The position numbers and the translations under genes are program-made. Positions 1 through 11,740 of a stretch of DNA of 64,000 nt are shown here, piece after piece. Origin of the DNA: Heligmosomoides polygyrus polygyrus. Lineage: Eukaryota; Nematoda; Chromadorea; Rhabditida; Heligmosomidae. The first letter of the stretch is position 1. Each line of letters begins with the position of its first letter. The stretch covers positions 33,099,407 to 33,163,406 of the forward strand of contig OX377202.1 of NCBI GenBank assembly GCA_947396885.1, in the 5' to 3' direction. The notes below the pieces were generated by a model. That model searched no databases. It saw nothing but the letters and a program-made list of their open reading frames with translations, and was not told where the DNA came from.

Positions 1-90
1 CATGTCCTTTTGACAACATCATCATCATCATCATTTTCAATAACGTTTGTCGCGCATGGTGGCGGGGTCCGCTCTTCTGGTCTGGTGACG

Positions 91-1788
91 TCACTTCTCC
101 CGATCAAACGCTTGGTCGGGATGGACATCAGCTAACTTCAAGTCCATATGCAACGTATCTAGCCAACGTTGTTTCGGGCGTCCTCTGGGCCGTTTTCCAG
201 GGACTTCAAGATTCAGGCCAATCTTACACAAGGTGTCGTCCTTAGCGCGAAGGACGTGACCATACCATCGTAGACGTGCTTCGTGCAACTTGTCAGCTAT
301 AGAGGCGACACCAAACCTTTGTCGCATGTTTTCATTGCGAACGCAGTCCAATCGCGTTATTCCAGCCGTCCACCTTAGCATTTTCGTCTCCATTACACTG
401 AGGCGGCTTTCAATTTCCTTCGTCACAGGCCAGCACTCAGCACCGTACGTCGCTACTGGGCGGACGACTGCTCTATACACCTTTGATTTGAGGCACTCAG
501 GAATTGTCTTGTCGCAAAGCACCCCAGTTAACGAACGCCATTTGGACCAGGCTGCACTCACACGTGCGTTCACCTCCGACTTTAGATTGCCATCGGACGT
601 GACTGTTGATCCAAGATACTTGAAAGATGTAACTCGTGAGAGCTCAGTACCATTGATCTTAATGGATCCATGCTCATTCACATCCGTCGTCAAGTATTCC
701 GTCTTTTTGACGTTTAGCTTGAGTCCGAACAATGTTAAGCGATCGCACCACGCCTGTGCCTGTCGCTCGAGCTCTGCTTTGTCTTCGCATGCAAGCATGA
801 CGTCATCGGCATACAGCAGCGTCCAAGGAGCTGCCCTTTGGAGATCGCGTATAATTGCATCCATGACGATCACGAAGAGCAGTGGGGAGAGCGCAGATCC
901 CTGGTGCACTCCGACAGAGATTGGAAACTCCATCGAGGTACACGCTGGTGCTCGCACTCGGCTTATTGGGCATGAGTAGAGGATGCACACCCACTCAATA
1001 AGCTCTTCAGGGATACCATGTCGTCACAACGCGTACCATATCACTTCCCGCGGAACGCGGTCGAAGGCCTTCTCCAAGTCCAAGAAGGCAAAATGCACCG
1101 GTTTCTGTTTCTCGCGGTGTTTCTCTAACAAAAGACGAACAGCGTGAATGGCATCAACAGTGCCACAGCCAGAGACGAAACCACACTGATTCTTGGAAAG
1201 CTGGACGACATCCCGAATACGTCCATCGACAATTCGCTCAAAGATTTTCATGGTGTGCGAAAGAAGGCGAATTGGACGGTAACTAGCACAGTCTGCAGGA
1301 CTGCCCTTCTTTTTCCAAATCGGAATAGTCGTGCTTTGCTGCCAACCCTCAGGCACTTTCTTCTCAGCAACAACCTGATTGAAAAACTCAGTCAGCCAGT
1401 CAGCAGGGCACCAGCCCTTCGACTTCCACAGGTCAGCTGGCAGGTCATCGGGACCAGTGGCTTTGCCTGACTTCATCTTCCTCAGGGCTGCTTCAGTTTC
1501 GCTCACTGTGATCTTTTGAACGGGACCGTATACAGGTGATGCAAAAGGAACAGCAGGATGTTCAAATTCAACATTCGAGATTTCCTCGAAGTATTCGCGC
1601 CATCTCTTCACAGCCCTCTTACGATCCATCAGAAGATGACCGTTCTCGTCGTTAATGCCAAAGAACTTCTCGATGTCTTCTGCTTGGCGACAGCGAGCTT
1701 TGGCGAGGCGGTAAAGATAACGCTCGCCATCGCGCGTCTCCAGTTTTTCACTCACATTGGCGTAGTGTGCGGCTTTAGCACCGGCCAC
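91..1788 (-). pseudogene. Reverse transcriptase domain of LINE copy 1 (broken)
   Basis: Two open stretches (1788-1024 and 990-91) together cover a LINE reverse transcriptase. The upstream piece carries the thumb/finger region with GKATGPDDLPADLW, the GSPADCASYRPIRLL block and motif A (FLDLEKAFDRVP). The downstream piece has motif B (VGVHQGSALSPLLF), the catalytic YADD box (LLYADDVMLA) and the C-terminal WYGHVLRA and GKRPRGRPKQRW blocks seen at the end of many animal LINE proteins. The break at about 990-1024 lies between motifs A and B. The enzyme would copy its own RNA at a nicked target in the nucleus; this copy cannot make it intact. Confidence 0.85.
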
Positions 1789-1932
1789 TGCCTTCTTTGC
1801 CGCTTTCTTCGCTTCTCGATAATTCCGCCAATTATCAACTGTTTTATCACCGATAAATACGTGATATAGCCGTTTCTTTTCCCTGACCTTCTCTCTGACA
1901 TCGTCAGTCCACAGCCAAGCCTGCTTGTCGAC

Positions 1933-2882
1933 CTAACGCCGTCCAGGCTTCGTTGTGCCGAGTTCGAGGTGCGCAGCCCGAGTTATCGCATCGGTAGCAT
2001 CCTTCCAGGTTTCGTCGACAGTTGTTACCGTCGGCAACCGAATGCGAGAAATAACAGCTTCTTCATTCTCTTTCAGTCGCCACCATTTGATTCTAGCCGT
2101 CCCGCATCGCTCAACACGCTTACACCTCGGAGGTGTGATCTTCAGCGAGCAGATAAGTGGACGGTGTTGCGTGGCAACCGTCTCATACGGCACGGTCTTC
2201 GCGTCTGTGACAAGACCTTGGTCACGACGCCTAACAAGGACATAGTCAATCTGCGTTTTGGCGTTCCCCCTATAAAACGAGATGAGGTGGGAGTCACGCT
2301 TTCGAAATTTAGTATTCACGATGGTGAGGTCATGTGAGTCTGCATATTCAAGTATACGCTCACCATCGGCGTTGAGTGACCCATAGTCAAAACCACCATG
2401 ACAGCTGTAACCGTCTTTCGCTGCTCCGACGTGACCATTAAGGTCACCTGCCACAACAATCATGTCTTGTGACGGTACTTCCGCTGTCTTCTCATCAAGC
2501 AGGGACCAGAACTCGTCCTTGGTTTGCTCGGAGCAACCTGTCTGCGGAGCATACGCGGAAAAAAATGACATCGTCGCTCTTCTACGGCGACAACAATCTT
2601 CATCAAGCGGTCATCGAAACGTTCTACGCTTGCAATCGCGTCACGGAAACGCTCGGAGACGATCATACCGACACCACTGGTGGTCCTGGGGCTTCCACAT
2701 AGAACGGCCTTGAAGCCACGTCCTATCTCCCTTGACTTGCAGCAGGACCACCTCGTCTTCTGCACCGCACAGAAATCTATCTTTCTTCGCTCCAGTGCTT
2801 CTACCAACTCGCACGAGCGGCCCGTCAACGTGCCCACATTCAACGTTGCTATGCGGGTCTTGCCTACGTTACGGGACTTTCG
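1933..2882 (-). pseudogene. Endonuclease domain of LINE copy 1 (broken)
   Basis: Overlapping open stretches (2882-2460 and 2571-1933, in different frames) encode the endonuclease/exonuclease/phosphatase fold of LINE proteins. Visible blocks are TLNVGTLTGRSCELVEALE, AVQKTRWSCCKS, GDLNGHVGAAKDGYSCHGG, KTQIDYVLVRRRD and ATQHRPLICSLKI, in the order seen in the copy at 47.6-48.4 kb. A frameshift lies around 2500-2570. The domain nicks target DNA for target-primed reverse transcription. The N terminus is missing: homology to copy 2 starts at the CGAAAGTCCCGTAACGTA equivalent, and target-like sequence begins immediately beyond. Confidence 0.8.
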
Positions 2883-2883
2883 T

Positions 2884-2941
2884 GCCGTTGTCAAAACTCT
2901 GAAACGTATGGTCGATGACGTTTCAGAGTTTTGACAACGGC
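2884..2941. repeat. Perfect 23-bp inverted repeat at the LINE 5' junction
   Basis: Arms 2884-2906 and 2919-2941 are exact reverse complements (GCCGTTGTCAAAACTCTGAA... and its complement) around a 12-base loop. The right arm contains TTTTGACAAC, which also sits beside the 3' tail of the LINE (8-17). The left arm, adjoining the truncated LINE 5' end, is therefore an inverted copy of the target flank. Confidence 0.9.
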
Positions 2942-3949
2942 AGGAAAATTGGAAGCAAACTAAATTAAAAAGGGCAACACACTACCAAATGACAGCAGAT
3001 TACATTTCTTTGCAATTTCTTTCCCGTTAGAGGCCGCCCTGTTTGTTTTTGTTTCTTTTCTCTAGCTACCCTTCTCCCCCTACGACTATAATAGTCCCCA
3101 CAATCCTATATAGGGCTACAAATTATGCAGGTCAAGTACTCAGCTCCACGGCAATACAGGAATGGGTAGCGCATCCGAAGAGGAACTGTCAATGCCCATT
3201 AATCACCTTTTACCTTTTAGAAATGCTGAGACGGCAAATATATAAAACTCAAAAAACGACCGAAGCATAAGAAGAGTAAAATCGAGAAGAACTCACTTGT
3301 TGACCAGTTCACAGACGTTGCCATCATCGCCGCTGGTGCCATTGTACTTCCAGCACTCATCCAGCATGTTCTAAAAAATTTCTTGTCCCTCAACTTTGCA
3401 GCCACTTCGACACTTTATATAGGTAGAGTGCTACATGGAGTGTTGCATAGCTTTCAATTGCACAGGTAATTTCCCAAATCGTCAGCAAAGGCTATGCTCG
3501 TGAAAAAGTCTGCATATGATCCGCAAGTGTCTAAAAAACACTTTTTTAAAGCCGTGACACGACCAACCTTCTCAAAGTCGGCACCTTCCGTGCTTTGTCG
3601 ATATTTCAGCTTGTCGATAACCGCCGTACAGAAGTCGCACAGATAATCCACGGGGATTACCTAAACATTTCAGACTACATACATTTCGTCCTTCCACTAT
3701 AAGAAGAGCTACGCTACATCGTGGTTTGAGAATATAGCTCTTGCCTGATGTCCAATGCTTTGGTGAGCTGCTTTTTTCATGTATTTTCCGTTTTTAATGC
3801 CTCTTTCTATTGGCATGCTGTATTCCAGGTTCGTGTAGCGTAGTTGAAAGATTTGCCAGCTGTTGTGTACATGCGATTCCCATTCGGATTTCTTGCCTAA
3901 GCTAATCAAGCCTTCTATTCCTCCAGGGTCGAGGAAATGATATCAGATT

Positions 3950-4111
3950 TGAATAGGTGCAAAACACTGATTTGTACATCGGCTGACCACCCCAAGTCAT
4001 TGTAGAGGTCAAATATGCATTCAGATTGCCTCCATGAGATCCCAAGAAGTAGAAGTAGTGTGGCGCTTCCCAAAAGGGATTGAGTAAGGCCGTCTTTTAT
4101 CATTAATTCTT
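3950..4111 (+). repeat. tRNA-derived SINE, copy A (3' half)
   Basis: The stretch from GGCTGACCACCCCAAGTCAT through GCATTCAGATTGCCTCCATG to AAAGGGATTGAGTAAGGCCG aligns end to end with the reverse complement of the copy at 26433-26738 and with the copy at 63505-63795. The tRNA-like 5' part is not preserved here. It is non-coding and dispersed; five copies are visible in the window. Confidence 0.65.
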
Positions 4112-5856
4112 TATGCTGTACTCTCAAAGAAAGGATATCAGCTTGTAGCGGCACTATGAGATGAGATGCATATCAGGGGATGCAGCTTCGAGTGCTCATT
4201 CCAAATTTGTGTTCCAGACTTGCAATGGGCATAGGGGAAGTTACGATCCATCTTAATCTGGCGTGTTTACGCTTTTCTTGCGCTCAGGGTCAGCCTGCAA
4301 CAGACGATGAGTTCAACTCAAGTAGGCCGAGAACACCGCTGAGCAATAGTGGAACAGCAGATGGTGAGGCGATATGGGAGGCAAGGGTTTGGGGTCCGAG
4401 TAAGCGAGGATGCAGCGTTTTTGTACTTCATAGAGAATACCCGACAATCTAGGGCACTTATATAAAATCGAAACGAAAAGCTTCGCTAGGAAGAAGCCCA
4501 AATTCGACGACAGCATTGTACTCTCACGAATCCAAATGTCGAAAAAAGCTTTTCGCCCAAATTCGTCAAAGGGCAACATCTAATTTCGAACTCCGGCTAC
4601 TATTCAAGGACCTGATCTAGAATATTATGTGCGCGTCCAATTGCTTGGCGAATCGAATTGCTCCGTAATGTCAAGTATTCAAGATTTAAGAAATGCATAA
4701 CATCGTCGTTGCTCCAGATCCTTGGGCGAAGTTTGAGCGTTTTTTTGACCTGCGATGTCGTGAAGTTACGATAATGTCCACGAATCCGGTTTCTTTTCCT
4801 GCAAAGTCTGGCGTTGCGACTTTATACGAAGTGATTGATCTCCTTGGATTTTCTTTAGGAAGTGTAAGAACTATGTTACATGGGTCGAACCACAATCGCC
4901 TTACATCCTTCCACACCAATTCTCTCTCTATTAACTGCGCCACCGTTGCTCTCTATATGTGGTCCGCGGTATATGCAGCTTATCATCTGCGATTGGCCCA
5001 GCAAGCCAACGGAGCAAATCAAAAACCCGTTGCACGTAAATTTAGAATTGCCGATCAAAACTGCATTCCATGATGCTGTTGCCAATAATGTGTCATCGCG
5101 AGGTTTTGAGGTTCCACGAATATTGTTTGAGCGCAATCGTACTGTGTTAGTAGACCAGCAAGAACGAGGGACCGAATGTATTCCATGATGCGTAACTCAT
5201 CTCAGACTGTCACTGTGACCTGTCATATTTCACTTGTGAGTTAGACTTATATTAGGCAATAGGCCCGTATATAGGCTAAATAAATAAATAAAACTGTCAT
5301 TTTTACGTTAAACATCGATACCATTCAAAAACAATTATACACTCTTCTAAGCAAGATTGACGTTTCTGAAATCAATCTCAACATCTTCAAAATTAAAAAT
5401 GGCGTCTTCCACATTAAAGTAGAGAATCTTCGTAACGATTAGAGCGATTTTATGCTCATAGATAATTTGATACGACTTCGTTTGAATTTTTAAATTCACC
5501 TGCCCGAATAAGCGAACATGCTGTTTGAAATTTTATTTTTCAAGAAAAAATAATGAACTAAATAGCTGTCGCTTTAAAGCGCAGGAAGAAATATAACACA
5601 GGTATGTTTTTTCAAAAGAGATTGCGCCAGACTTGAATAGCTCAATGCGATTTTTTCCGATTAATATGTATGTAGATGCTCCTTACATGGAACATCTATA
5701 GGAGGATCTGTGGTGTGCTTAAACGTGTTCTTGAAGTATCGCTTACACTGTGTACTGCAATATTTTTGCTCCCAGTCAAATAAAGATCGAGACGATCTAG
5801 TACAGTATAAGGCTGAACTCTGCAAACACATTATTGCTACCTTTAAAACAATATTG

Positions 5857-5896
5857 AATTTTAGTATATGTTCAGGAATGAACATATACTAAAATT
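5857..5896. repeat. 18-bp perfect hairpin, 4-base loop
   Basis: AATTTTAGTATATGTTCA (5857-5874) is followed after GGAA by its exact reverse complement (5879-5896). It lies in AT-rich DNA with no gene nearby apart from the putative peptide gene ending at 6128. Confidence 0.8.
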
Positions 5897-6127
5897 TATA
5901 AATTAAAGGAATGAAATATTGAATTTATTATTTTCAATTGGAATATAATAAAAAATGAAAATTTCAAACGATACAGTTTACTAGTAGCGGCAGGCGCTTT
6001 AAAAATTTAAAGAATTCATAGTGACATTTCTTTAAACAAAGTTATTTTAACTATGGAGAGCCTCTAGCTTATTCTGGACAAATATCTATGTTATCAAATC
6101 CTGCCTAGTGTTTGAGTTAGTAATCAT

Positions 6128-6768
6128 TTAAATGCGATGAACGTTTGCAGCTGAATGTATTGGAGAATCACCGCCTTTTGCTTGTTCTACAAAGATGACA
6201 AAAATGAAAATAAATGACCGTTCGAAGACACACACCGGTCTATTTCAAGTGGATAGCGTGTTGCGGTGCCATGTCAGAGGTCAGCAATCTATCGTGAAGG
6301 AGTCCGGAACGTTCTCATAGCAGTAATCCTCGAACCTACCCCCTAGGCCCTCTCACGCGTAGTTAGAGTTGCACCACGACGATTATTCTTAGGGAAACTA
6401 ATAAGAAATGAATTTCGATCCAAAGGAATAAGAATGATAGACGTCGCGTCGTACCTCGAAGATCGTTCGCCGCCTAGCTACTATCTCTGTCCCGTTGTCC
6501 TTAGTGAAGTCGATGTGGTAAACCGTTCGTGGTGGCATTGTCGATGGAGAGATATCCTATAAAACCATGCACCACGTTATCAAAGTGGATGAGCCTCCTT
6601 CAATACATCCTGGGCGCGTACCTCGTAGTCGGAGAGATTTGACTTCTCCGCCTGTGCTGGCAGCTTGCTTTGTTCGGTTGAATTTTCGGGTGAGGACGAT
6701 GAAGGCGCAGATGTCAATGATTTCGCATCCGACAGCACACATACTGCTAGGAGCAATAAAACAATCAT
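6128..6768 (-). CDS. Putative small secreted peptide gene, three exons
   Basis: I do not recognise this protein. Exon 1 (6768-6622) opens with ATG and encodes a hydrophobic signal-peptide-like start (MIVLLLLAVCVLSDA) followed by a Ser/Glu-rich stretch ending SNLSDYE. It stops in phase at a GAG|GTACGC donor. A 19-base exon (6473-6455) follows a CTAG acceptor and ends CGAG|GTACGA. A last exon (6186-6128) follows TTTGTAG and closes with TAA. The phases agree across both junctions, giving about 75 residues that would be processed and secreted. Length and composition would fit a neuropeptide-like or effector-like peptide, but no cleavage-site repeats are seen. The micro-exon makes the model tentative; exon 1 is the best-supported part. 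Confidence 0.4.
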
Positions 6769-7870
6769 TCGAGTCCTGAAGGAGTTTCATTAGAAGAGCC
6801 AGCAACAGGTTGCGAAGGACACGGGGGCATGATGCACAATGGTTTTATCTTCGGTAATGTGGAGGAAATGTGAGCGGAACCTTAATTTGTTGGCGGCAGG
6901 CGGGACCCTAATCAAGAAGCTCCATTGCAAGACCGCACATACTTTGCAAAGCAACCTCACACCTCACAGTCCCCTTCACACTAGCTGGCTCCGCATTTCG
7001 CTCGCTTGCTGATGTCTATTATCCGTGAAGTTAATCAGCATCAAACGACCAAAGGTGAGCCCACCATCCTCGCAATGATAACTCAAATACGAATACTATC
7101 CCGTAACAATGTGTAGATCACTAGTATTACCAGAAAGCGAGACGGTTGCTTCATACACAGAAAAGAAGAAAGAAATACACATGAAGGCAATCTGACGGCG
7201 TATTTGGCCGGCAAGCGCCTTAATGTCTCATTGAGGTTATGGACGGTGCTGACTGTGCCTTGTTTAGAACGTTCTCTTCACGCTTTTTAATTGCCTAATA
7301 AGCACTGAGTCAACAAAGAGAGGCTGATCATAGACGCAGACCTATTAGATCACTAGCTGAAGGCATTATCGGGAACAATATCTAAAACACTCTCAATGCT
7401 TCAATTAATATGTTTAACATGAAAAACTTTTATAATTAGGCAATCTCCCTCATACCGAAATTTTCGTATGTCTTCAAATGCACTACTGCAAGTAACATGG
7501 ACTCTCAGCACATCTATGTGCCTTGCGCTTCCATCAAATTTTATTTAGAGATAAGCAATACATACAACACATCTGCAACAATTACATAGAATGAGTGAGA
7601 GTGATTTGAAGGGGGACATCATTGTACAGCAGAAAGATAATATTTTATTTTATTATTCTATTAATCGGAGTAGTCTTCTATTAGACAGAACCAGCGGAAT
7701 GGCGCGCTACTTCTTTACAGACATGTCTGGTAATGAAGGCACAGACAAAATGCAAAATAATTAGTTTCCACAAGCGCAGACTACTAGACGACTCGAAAAC
7801 TGGATTCTTGGCGAATGAACATACTACTTGGCTTATGTTTTTTTAGTTGGCTTACGTGAGTGAGATCGGA
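6769..7870. other. Interval without a supported gene
   Basis: This lies upstream of the putative secreted peptide gene and would hold its promoter, but I see no clear TATA or initiator element. No domain-bearing open frame occurs on either strand. Confidence 0.4.
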
Positions 7871-7874
7871 ATTA

Positions 7875-8380
7875 AAAGATAAAGGACGGCGATAATCAAT
7901 TTCTCTTAGAGATGCGCCGTGCATTCTACTTACGTACTTCTACGTGATGTCGCGGAGGCAATTTGAAGGTATTCGGCCTATACAGTGACTATAATAAGGA
8001 GTCATTTTTCAAAACATTTACATTTTTACCAAGCAGCAGATTAGAGGATAATAAGATAAGCAAAAGCGCAAGTCTACCTCTTTTGGGACGCGCCACTCAA
8101 TCTGCTTCTACGGGATATCGTGTAGGTAATTTTGCGCGTTTGGTCCGTGCAGTGACCTATGGTGGTCAGCCGATGGGCATGTCAGCGTTTTATCCTTTCC
8201 AGACGAGCCTGGTACCGATTCACCGACCCTGGAGGGATGGAAGGCTTGGCTTGCCTGGCGGGAAACCGAACCAGGAATCCATAATAGTATCGGGTAACGC
8301 GATAGCCAGCACGTCTTTCGATTGCGCTGAACGTACCCAATCGAACTTGACTGAAATTATAGAACGAAATAAACAGTCTG
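7875..8380 (-). repeat. tRNA-derived SINE, copy B
   Basis: Read on the minus strand, this matches the copy at 26433-26738 over the B-box-like GGTTCGG region (near 8262-8272), the GGTGAATCGGTACCAG block, the GGCTGACCACC block and the CTACGACATCC-type 3' part. It ends in a weak AAAGATAAAGG tail at about 7878. It is more diverged than copy D. An open frame across it is a by-product and not a gene. Confidence 0.6.
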
Positions 8381-8426
8381 GGATCCTGCATACTTACTAA
8401 TTTGTCAAAAGCTCATCTTCCATATA

Positions 8427-9633
8427 ATAAGTTGTTGCATATGAAATGGCCGATTTTGACTGAAAATTTTGAACAGATCATAACTTTGCTTGGGAGCAAC
8501 TCCATTAATCGGAGTAAGCACCATTACAATTAATACACTTTTCCAGCACGATAATAGCCTAGGCATTCCATCTTTGCAAGAACAAGAACTACGAGATCTA
8601 ACAAAGCAAAATAAGTCGTTTTCGACATAATCTTAGTTGCTGAATGTTTTATCCTTCACATGACGATCATGCTTGAAAGAGTGATGATCGGTAGGGGACA
8701 GATGTGGTGAATATGCTCGAGGTGGCACAATTTCGTATACCAATTCATCCAATTTCTGAACAACAATTTTGAAACGTGCGGACGTTGGCATGCAGTAGGA
8801 TTGGGCCACTTCGATCGACCAAAGCCTGCTGTTTTTCAACCAATTGCTGGTACATCACTTCAATTTCGGCGCAGTGCTCCTCCGCTGTGATGGTCCATCG
8901 AGTGTGGACTATACCATTCATTGTCCACCGTACGGTCACCATGGTCTTCTTTGGATTGGAGATTTGGTTTCGGCATCTCCTTGGAACATTCTTGTCCAGC
9001 CATTGTGTGGAGGGATTTCGTCGCATGTCGCGATCCTGTCCAAAAAAGGCTCCCTTAGATTGCGCAGCTTTAACGAAACACGGGTGTCGAGGCGCTTCAG
9101 CATCTGCCCGGCGGTCAGTTCGTGCGGTATCCATTTATCCAATTTCTTTACTTTTCCGATCGCATTTAAGTGGTAAATGATAGCGCTGCATTCAACGCCG
9201 AAATGCTGCAGCTCTCTCCTAGTTCGACGCGGATCCCCTTCCACCATGGCAATGAGTTGGTCGTCGTTAAGGAGTGATGGCTGCCTACCTCGGTCTTCTT
9301 TCATCTCCAGATCGAAACCTCTCGAACCGGTGGCGAATTGTGCGTTCCTTAGCGAAATCCTCTCAAATGTAACGTTGATGTTACGAGCTGTGGCAGCGCC
9401 CTTATGTCCACTTTTCCATTAAGTAGAGCACCCAAATATCACGTTGATTCAAAAACAACGTCATAAACTCGGCAGAACGCAGTTACTCCACAAAAGCTAT
9501 AAATGCTAAGAAAGCGGAGATACTGCGCCTTTAGAAAGTATATACAGTGTCTGTAGCGGAAACATTCGTAGCCACGAAAAATCGACCAGAATTTGAGGTA
9601 ACAAAATCGGCCATTTCATACGCAGTGACCTAA
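8427..9633 (-). mobile_element. mariner element, decayed, with both terminal inverted repeats
   Basis: The two ends share a roughly 35-bp inverted repeat (ATAAGTTGTTGCATATGAAA... at 8427 and the complement ending at 9633, TA dinucleotides outside), with the core TATGAAATGGCCGATTTTG identical. The 1.2-kb length is right for mariner. Between the ends lies a broken transposase on the minus strand. Confidence 0.85.
8633..9304 (-). pseudogene. mariner transposase (broken)
   Basis: Three overlapping frames give the whole C-terminal two thirds of a mariner transposase. The N-terminal helix-turn-helix part ends in KKLDKWIPHELTAGQ. The catalytic domain contains ATCDEIPP at the first Asp region, then PKKTMVTVRWTMNGIVH, TAEEHCAEIE and GPILLHANVR (second Asp region, where HDN is now HAN). 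The C-terminal RAYSPHLSPTDHHSFKH corresponds to the YSPDLSPTDYHFFKH box with Asp replaced by His. Frameshifts and loss of catalytic Asp residues make it inactive. The family cuts and pastes DNA at TA sites. Confidence 0.85.
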
Positions 9634-9879
9634 TAGGTCTCTTTTTCGAAACTCTCGTCACCTAGGAATTATTAGTGTGATGCAGGGGCAGTTCCCTTTT
9701 CCTTGCTCCTTATGTGTTTGAAGTGTCATTTGTTCGGTTTTAGCATAAGTGCTCTAGAAGACGCACTGCCCCTTTGCTTCTGATCAAAACCTGAAATACA
9801 AACCAGGATTTTTTTATGGAATGTCTCAATACCGGCGCATCCTTTGTCGCCATTTGTTGGTTGAGTATTGATAGACCAA

Positions 9880-10120
9880 GCATAAAACTGATTTCTGATT
9901 AGAAATCCTGTGAGTCGATGGTCCTCGTTTGGGGTCGAGCCCCAGCGAACCAAGCATTCCGTCTCCTCGGTCTTCGAACTGCTAATAGACTTGGAATCCC
10001 CGTAAAGGATAAAACACTGGCTTCTCCATCATCAGGTCACCACTTTTCACTGTATAGTCCAAATATGCATTCAAATGGCTTCCATGATATCCCGTAGAAG
10101 TAGAATTCGTAACTCATGAA
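9880..10120 (+). repeat. tRNA-derived SINE, copy C (diverged)
   Basis: GGTCACCACTTTTCACTGTA through AAATATGCATTCAAATGGCT to CCCGTAGAAGTAGAATTCG matches the 3' half of copies A, D and E in order. Upstream, TTTGGGGTCGAGCCCCAGCG may be the eroded B-box region. It is non-coding. Confidence 0.5.
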
Positions 10121-10969
10121 GCAGCGAGATTGTAAAGTCTTTGACCTTACTCTTACTCCAATGTTTTGACATCTTTACTCCAAATCTAGAAACACGGCCC
10201 TCAGAACCTCGATGTTCAGCTTGCGAACAAGGCAACAAAGCCATGTGTCACTCCAGGGTGGCGGTTTGGAATCGGAACAGTATGAGCAGTATAAACTACC
10301 TAATTTCTCAACGGCTACCGTCTACTACACTATTTGCAATGTCTTATTTGAGGTGCGTTCATGATATCACATGGATTGAGACCTCATGACATCAAAAATA
10401 ACAAACACGATGTAGCTCAGCGAGCTTTGACATTAATAATCGTAATAACAAACTATTCAAGCAAGCAAGCCATCAAACAGTAGAGTGAACAGAGGATGAG
10501 GAATTCTGCATGAGTTGTTGAATGAGATGACCTTACACAATCCAGCGGCATGCGGTGGCTTGTGCGCGAATTCGCTAGCAATAACGACTATCACTAATTA
10601 CCATTGTCTTGATTTTTTAACTGTGGCGAAACTAGAGCTAAGTACAAGGAGTCGATCAGGCAAGAACTGGTTTTGCCTCTCTTACGTGGTTGTTAGAACG
10701 CAGAACTACTTGGTGGTGCTGCTAAGCATCCAATTTCCTCACCCATGATGCTTCGAAACTCGTAGCATCCTTCACACTTTAGCACAGTGTGTAAGTGCCT
10801 TCATAGAGCCTGATTAGAAGATAGCGAAGCCTTTTTTGCCTCCAATTGAATCTCTAACGAATTTCTGGGTCAAATGCAAAGAATTCACTGAGTTTTGGAC
10901 ACTCTTGAAACAATATAGAGTAAATAAATATTAGAGGAGAATAAAACAAACAAGCAAGAAATAGGACTA
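10121..10969. other. Interval without a supported gene
   Basis: I see no recognisable domain or splice-consistent exon series here. Short frames (for example 10515-10748) lack motifs or homologues that I can recognise. Confidence 0.4.
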
Positions 10970-10970
10970 T

Positions 10971-11013
<43 letters not shown>

Positions 11014-11017
11014 TTTC
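10970..11017. repeat. (TTTA)n microsatellite
   Basis: An uninterrupted tetranucleotide tract of roughly 12 units of TTTA lies between unique sequence on both sides. Confidence 0.95.
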
Positions 11018-11740
11018 ATGTACACATAGGTGCGCCACAATGGAAAAATGCCAGGAACAATGAAGGAAGAACCACCATCATTGTATCAGAACGCAATAAA
11101 AAGAACAAGGAGAAAATAAATCAAGAGCACAACAAGAGTAGAAAACTGAGGTGGTTTGACTGCTCTTTAAATAATGCTGTTTGGATATGGAGTTAATGGA
11201 TATGGAGTTGGGATATTCCTGAACATCATTCTAAAAAGAAAAAAGCTTGGTGGAGGGCATCAGTTTCATTTAAGCTCAAATCTGTACAGATAATGGTAAG
11301 CGTAAAAATCAAAGTGCAGCATTTCGAAATTGCGAATCTTCTTAACAATGTTTATTTCATGAAGCACTGATGTGCCACACAATAAAAAAAACCTGAAAAA
11401 ACCGGTAATCGCACAAAACAAAGAAAAGACATCAGAGGGTGGAGATGTTTTTAAAAAATTGTAGAAGGACATAGAGGATGTGCCCCACTATGCTTGTCCA
11501 TAAGATTTCATACGAGCTCTTGAAAAGTGTGTTTGATTTATTGAGTAAGTAAGAGTGGCCGATCAAATGCCAAGTGAATTCTTTACTCTGCATAATCCTA
11601 ACCAACACATTAGGGAGTGAAAGGCTTTGTTAGCCTAGTAGCGAAATGAAACTGTGATCGATCGAACTTCATCAAGCATCCTACCCATTCTTTGTCCAGC
11701 GTTTATACTGAAGCACACTCTTTGAAAATGGGAAAGCTTT

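Larger units (their letters stand above)
18..2882 (-). mobile_element. LINE (RTE-like) retrotransposon copy 1, decayed
   Basis: This is a non-LTR retrotransposon read from the minus strand: an apurinic-type endonuclease domain (5', high coordinates) followed by a reverse transcriptase (3', low coordinates). It is a near relative of the second copy at 47375-50562 and is collinear with it from position 2882 downward. The 3' end is a short ATG/CAT trinucleotide run (about 17-36), as expected for RTE-type elements. The frame is broken at least at about 1000, 1800-1930 and 2500, so it is not functional. The 10-base string TTTTGACAAC occurs both outside the 3' tail (8-17) and outside the 5' end (2929-2938) and is the likely target-site duplication. 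Clade assignment to RTE rests on domain order and the trinucleotide tail and is an inference. Confidence 0.85.
2942..6127. other. Interval without a supported gene
   Basis: No conserved domain or convincing exon series is visible in this 3.2-kb stretch, which is largely AT-rich. Short open frames on both strands show no recognisable motif. It holds one SINE fragment (near 3950-4111), a strong small hairpin (5857-5896) and simple AT-rich sequence. Confidence 0.5.

Noticed and set aside
290..979. 229-codon plus-strand frame opposite the LINE reverse transcriptase
   Set aside because: It is the antisense shadow of a well-supported minus-strand RT with YADD and other motifs.
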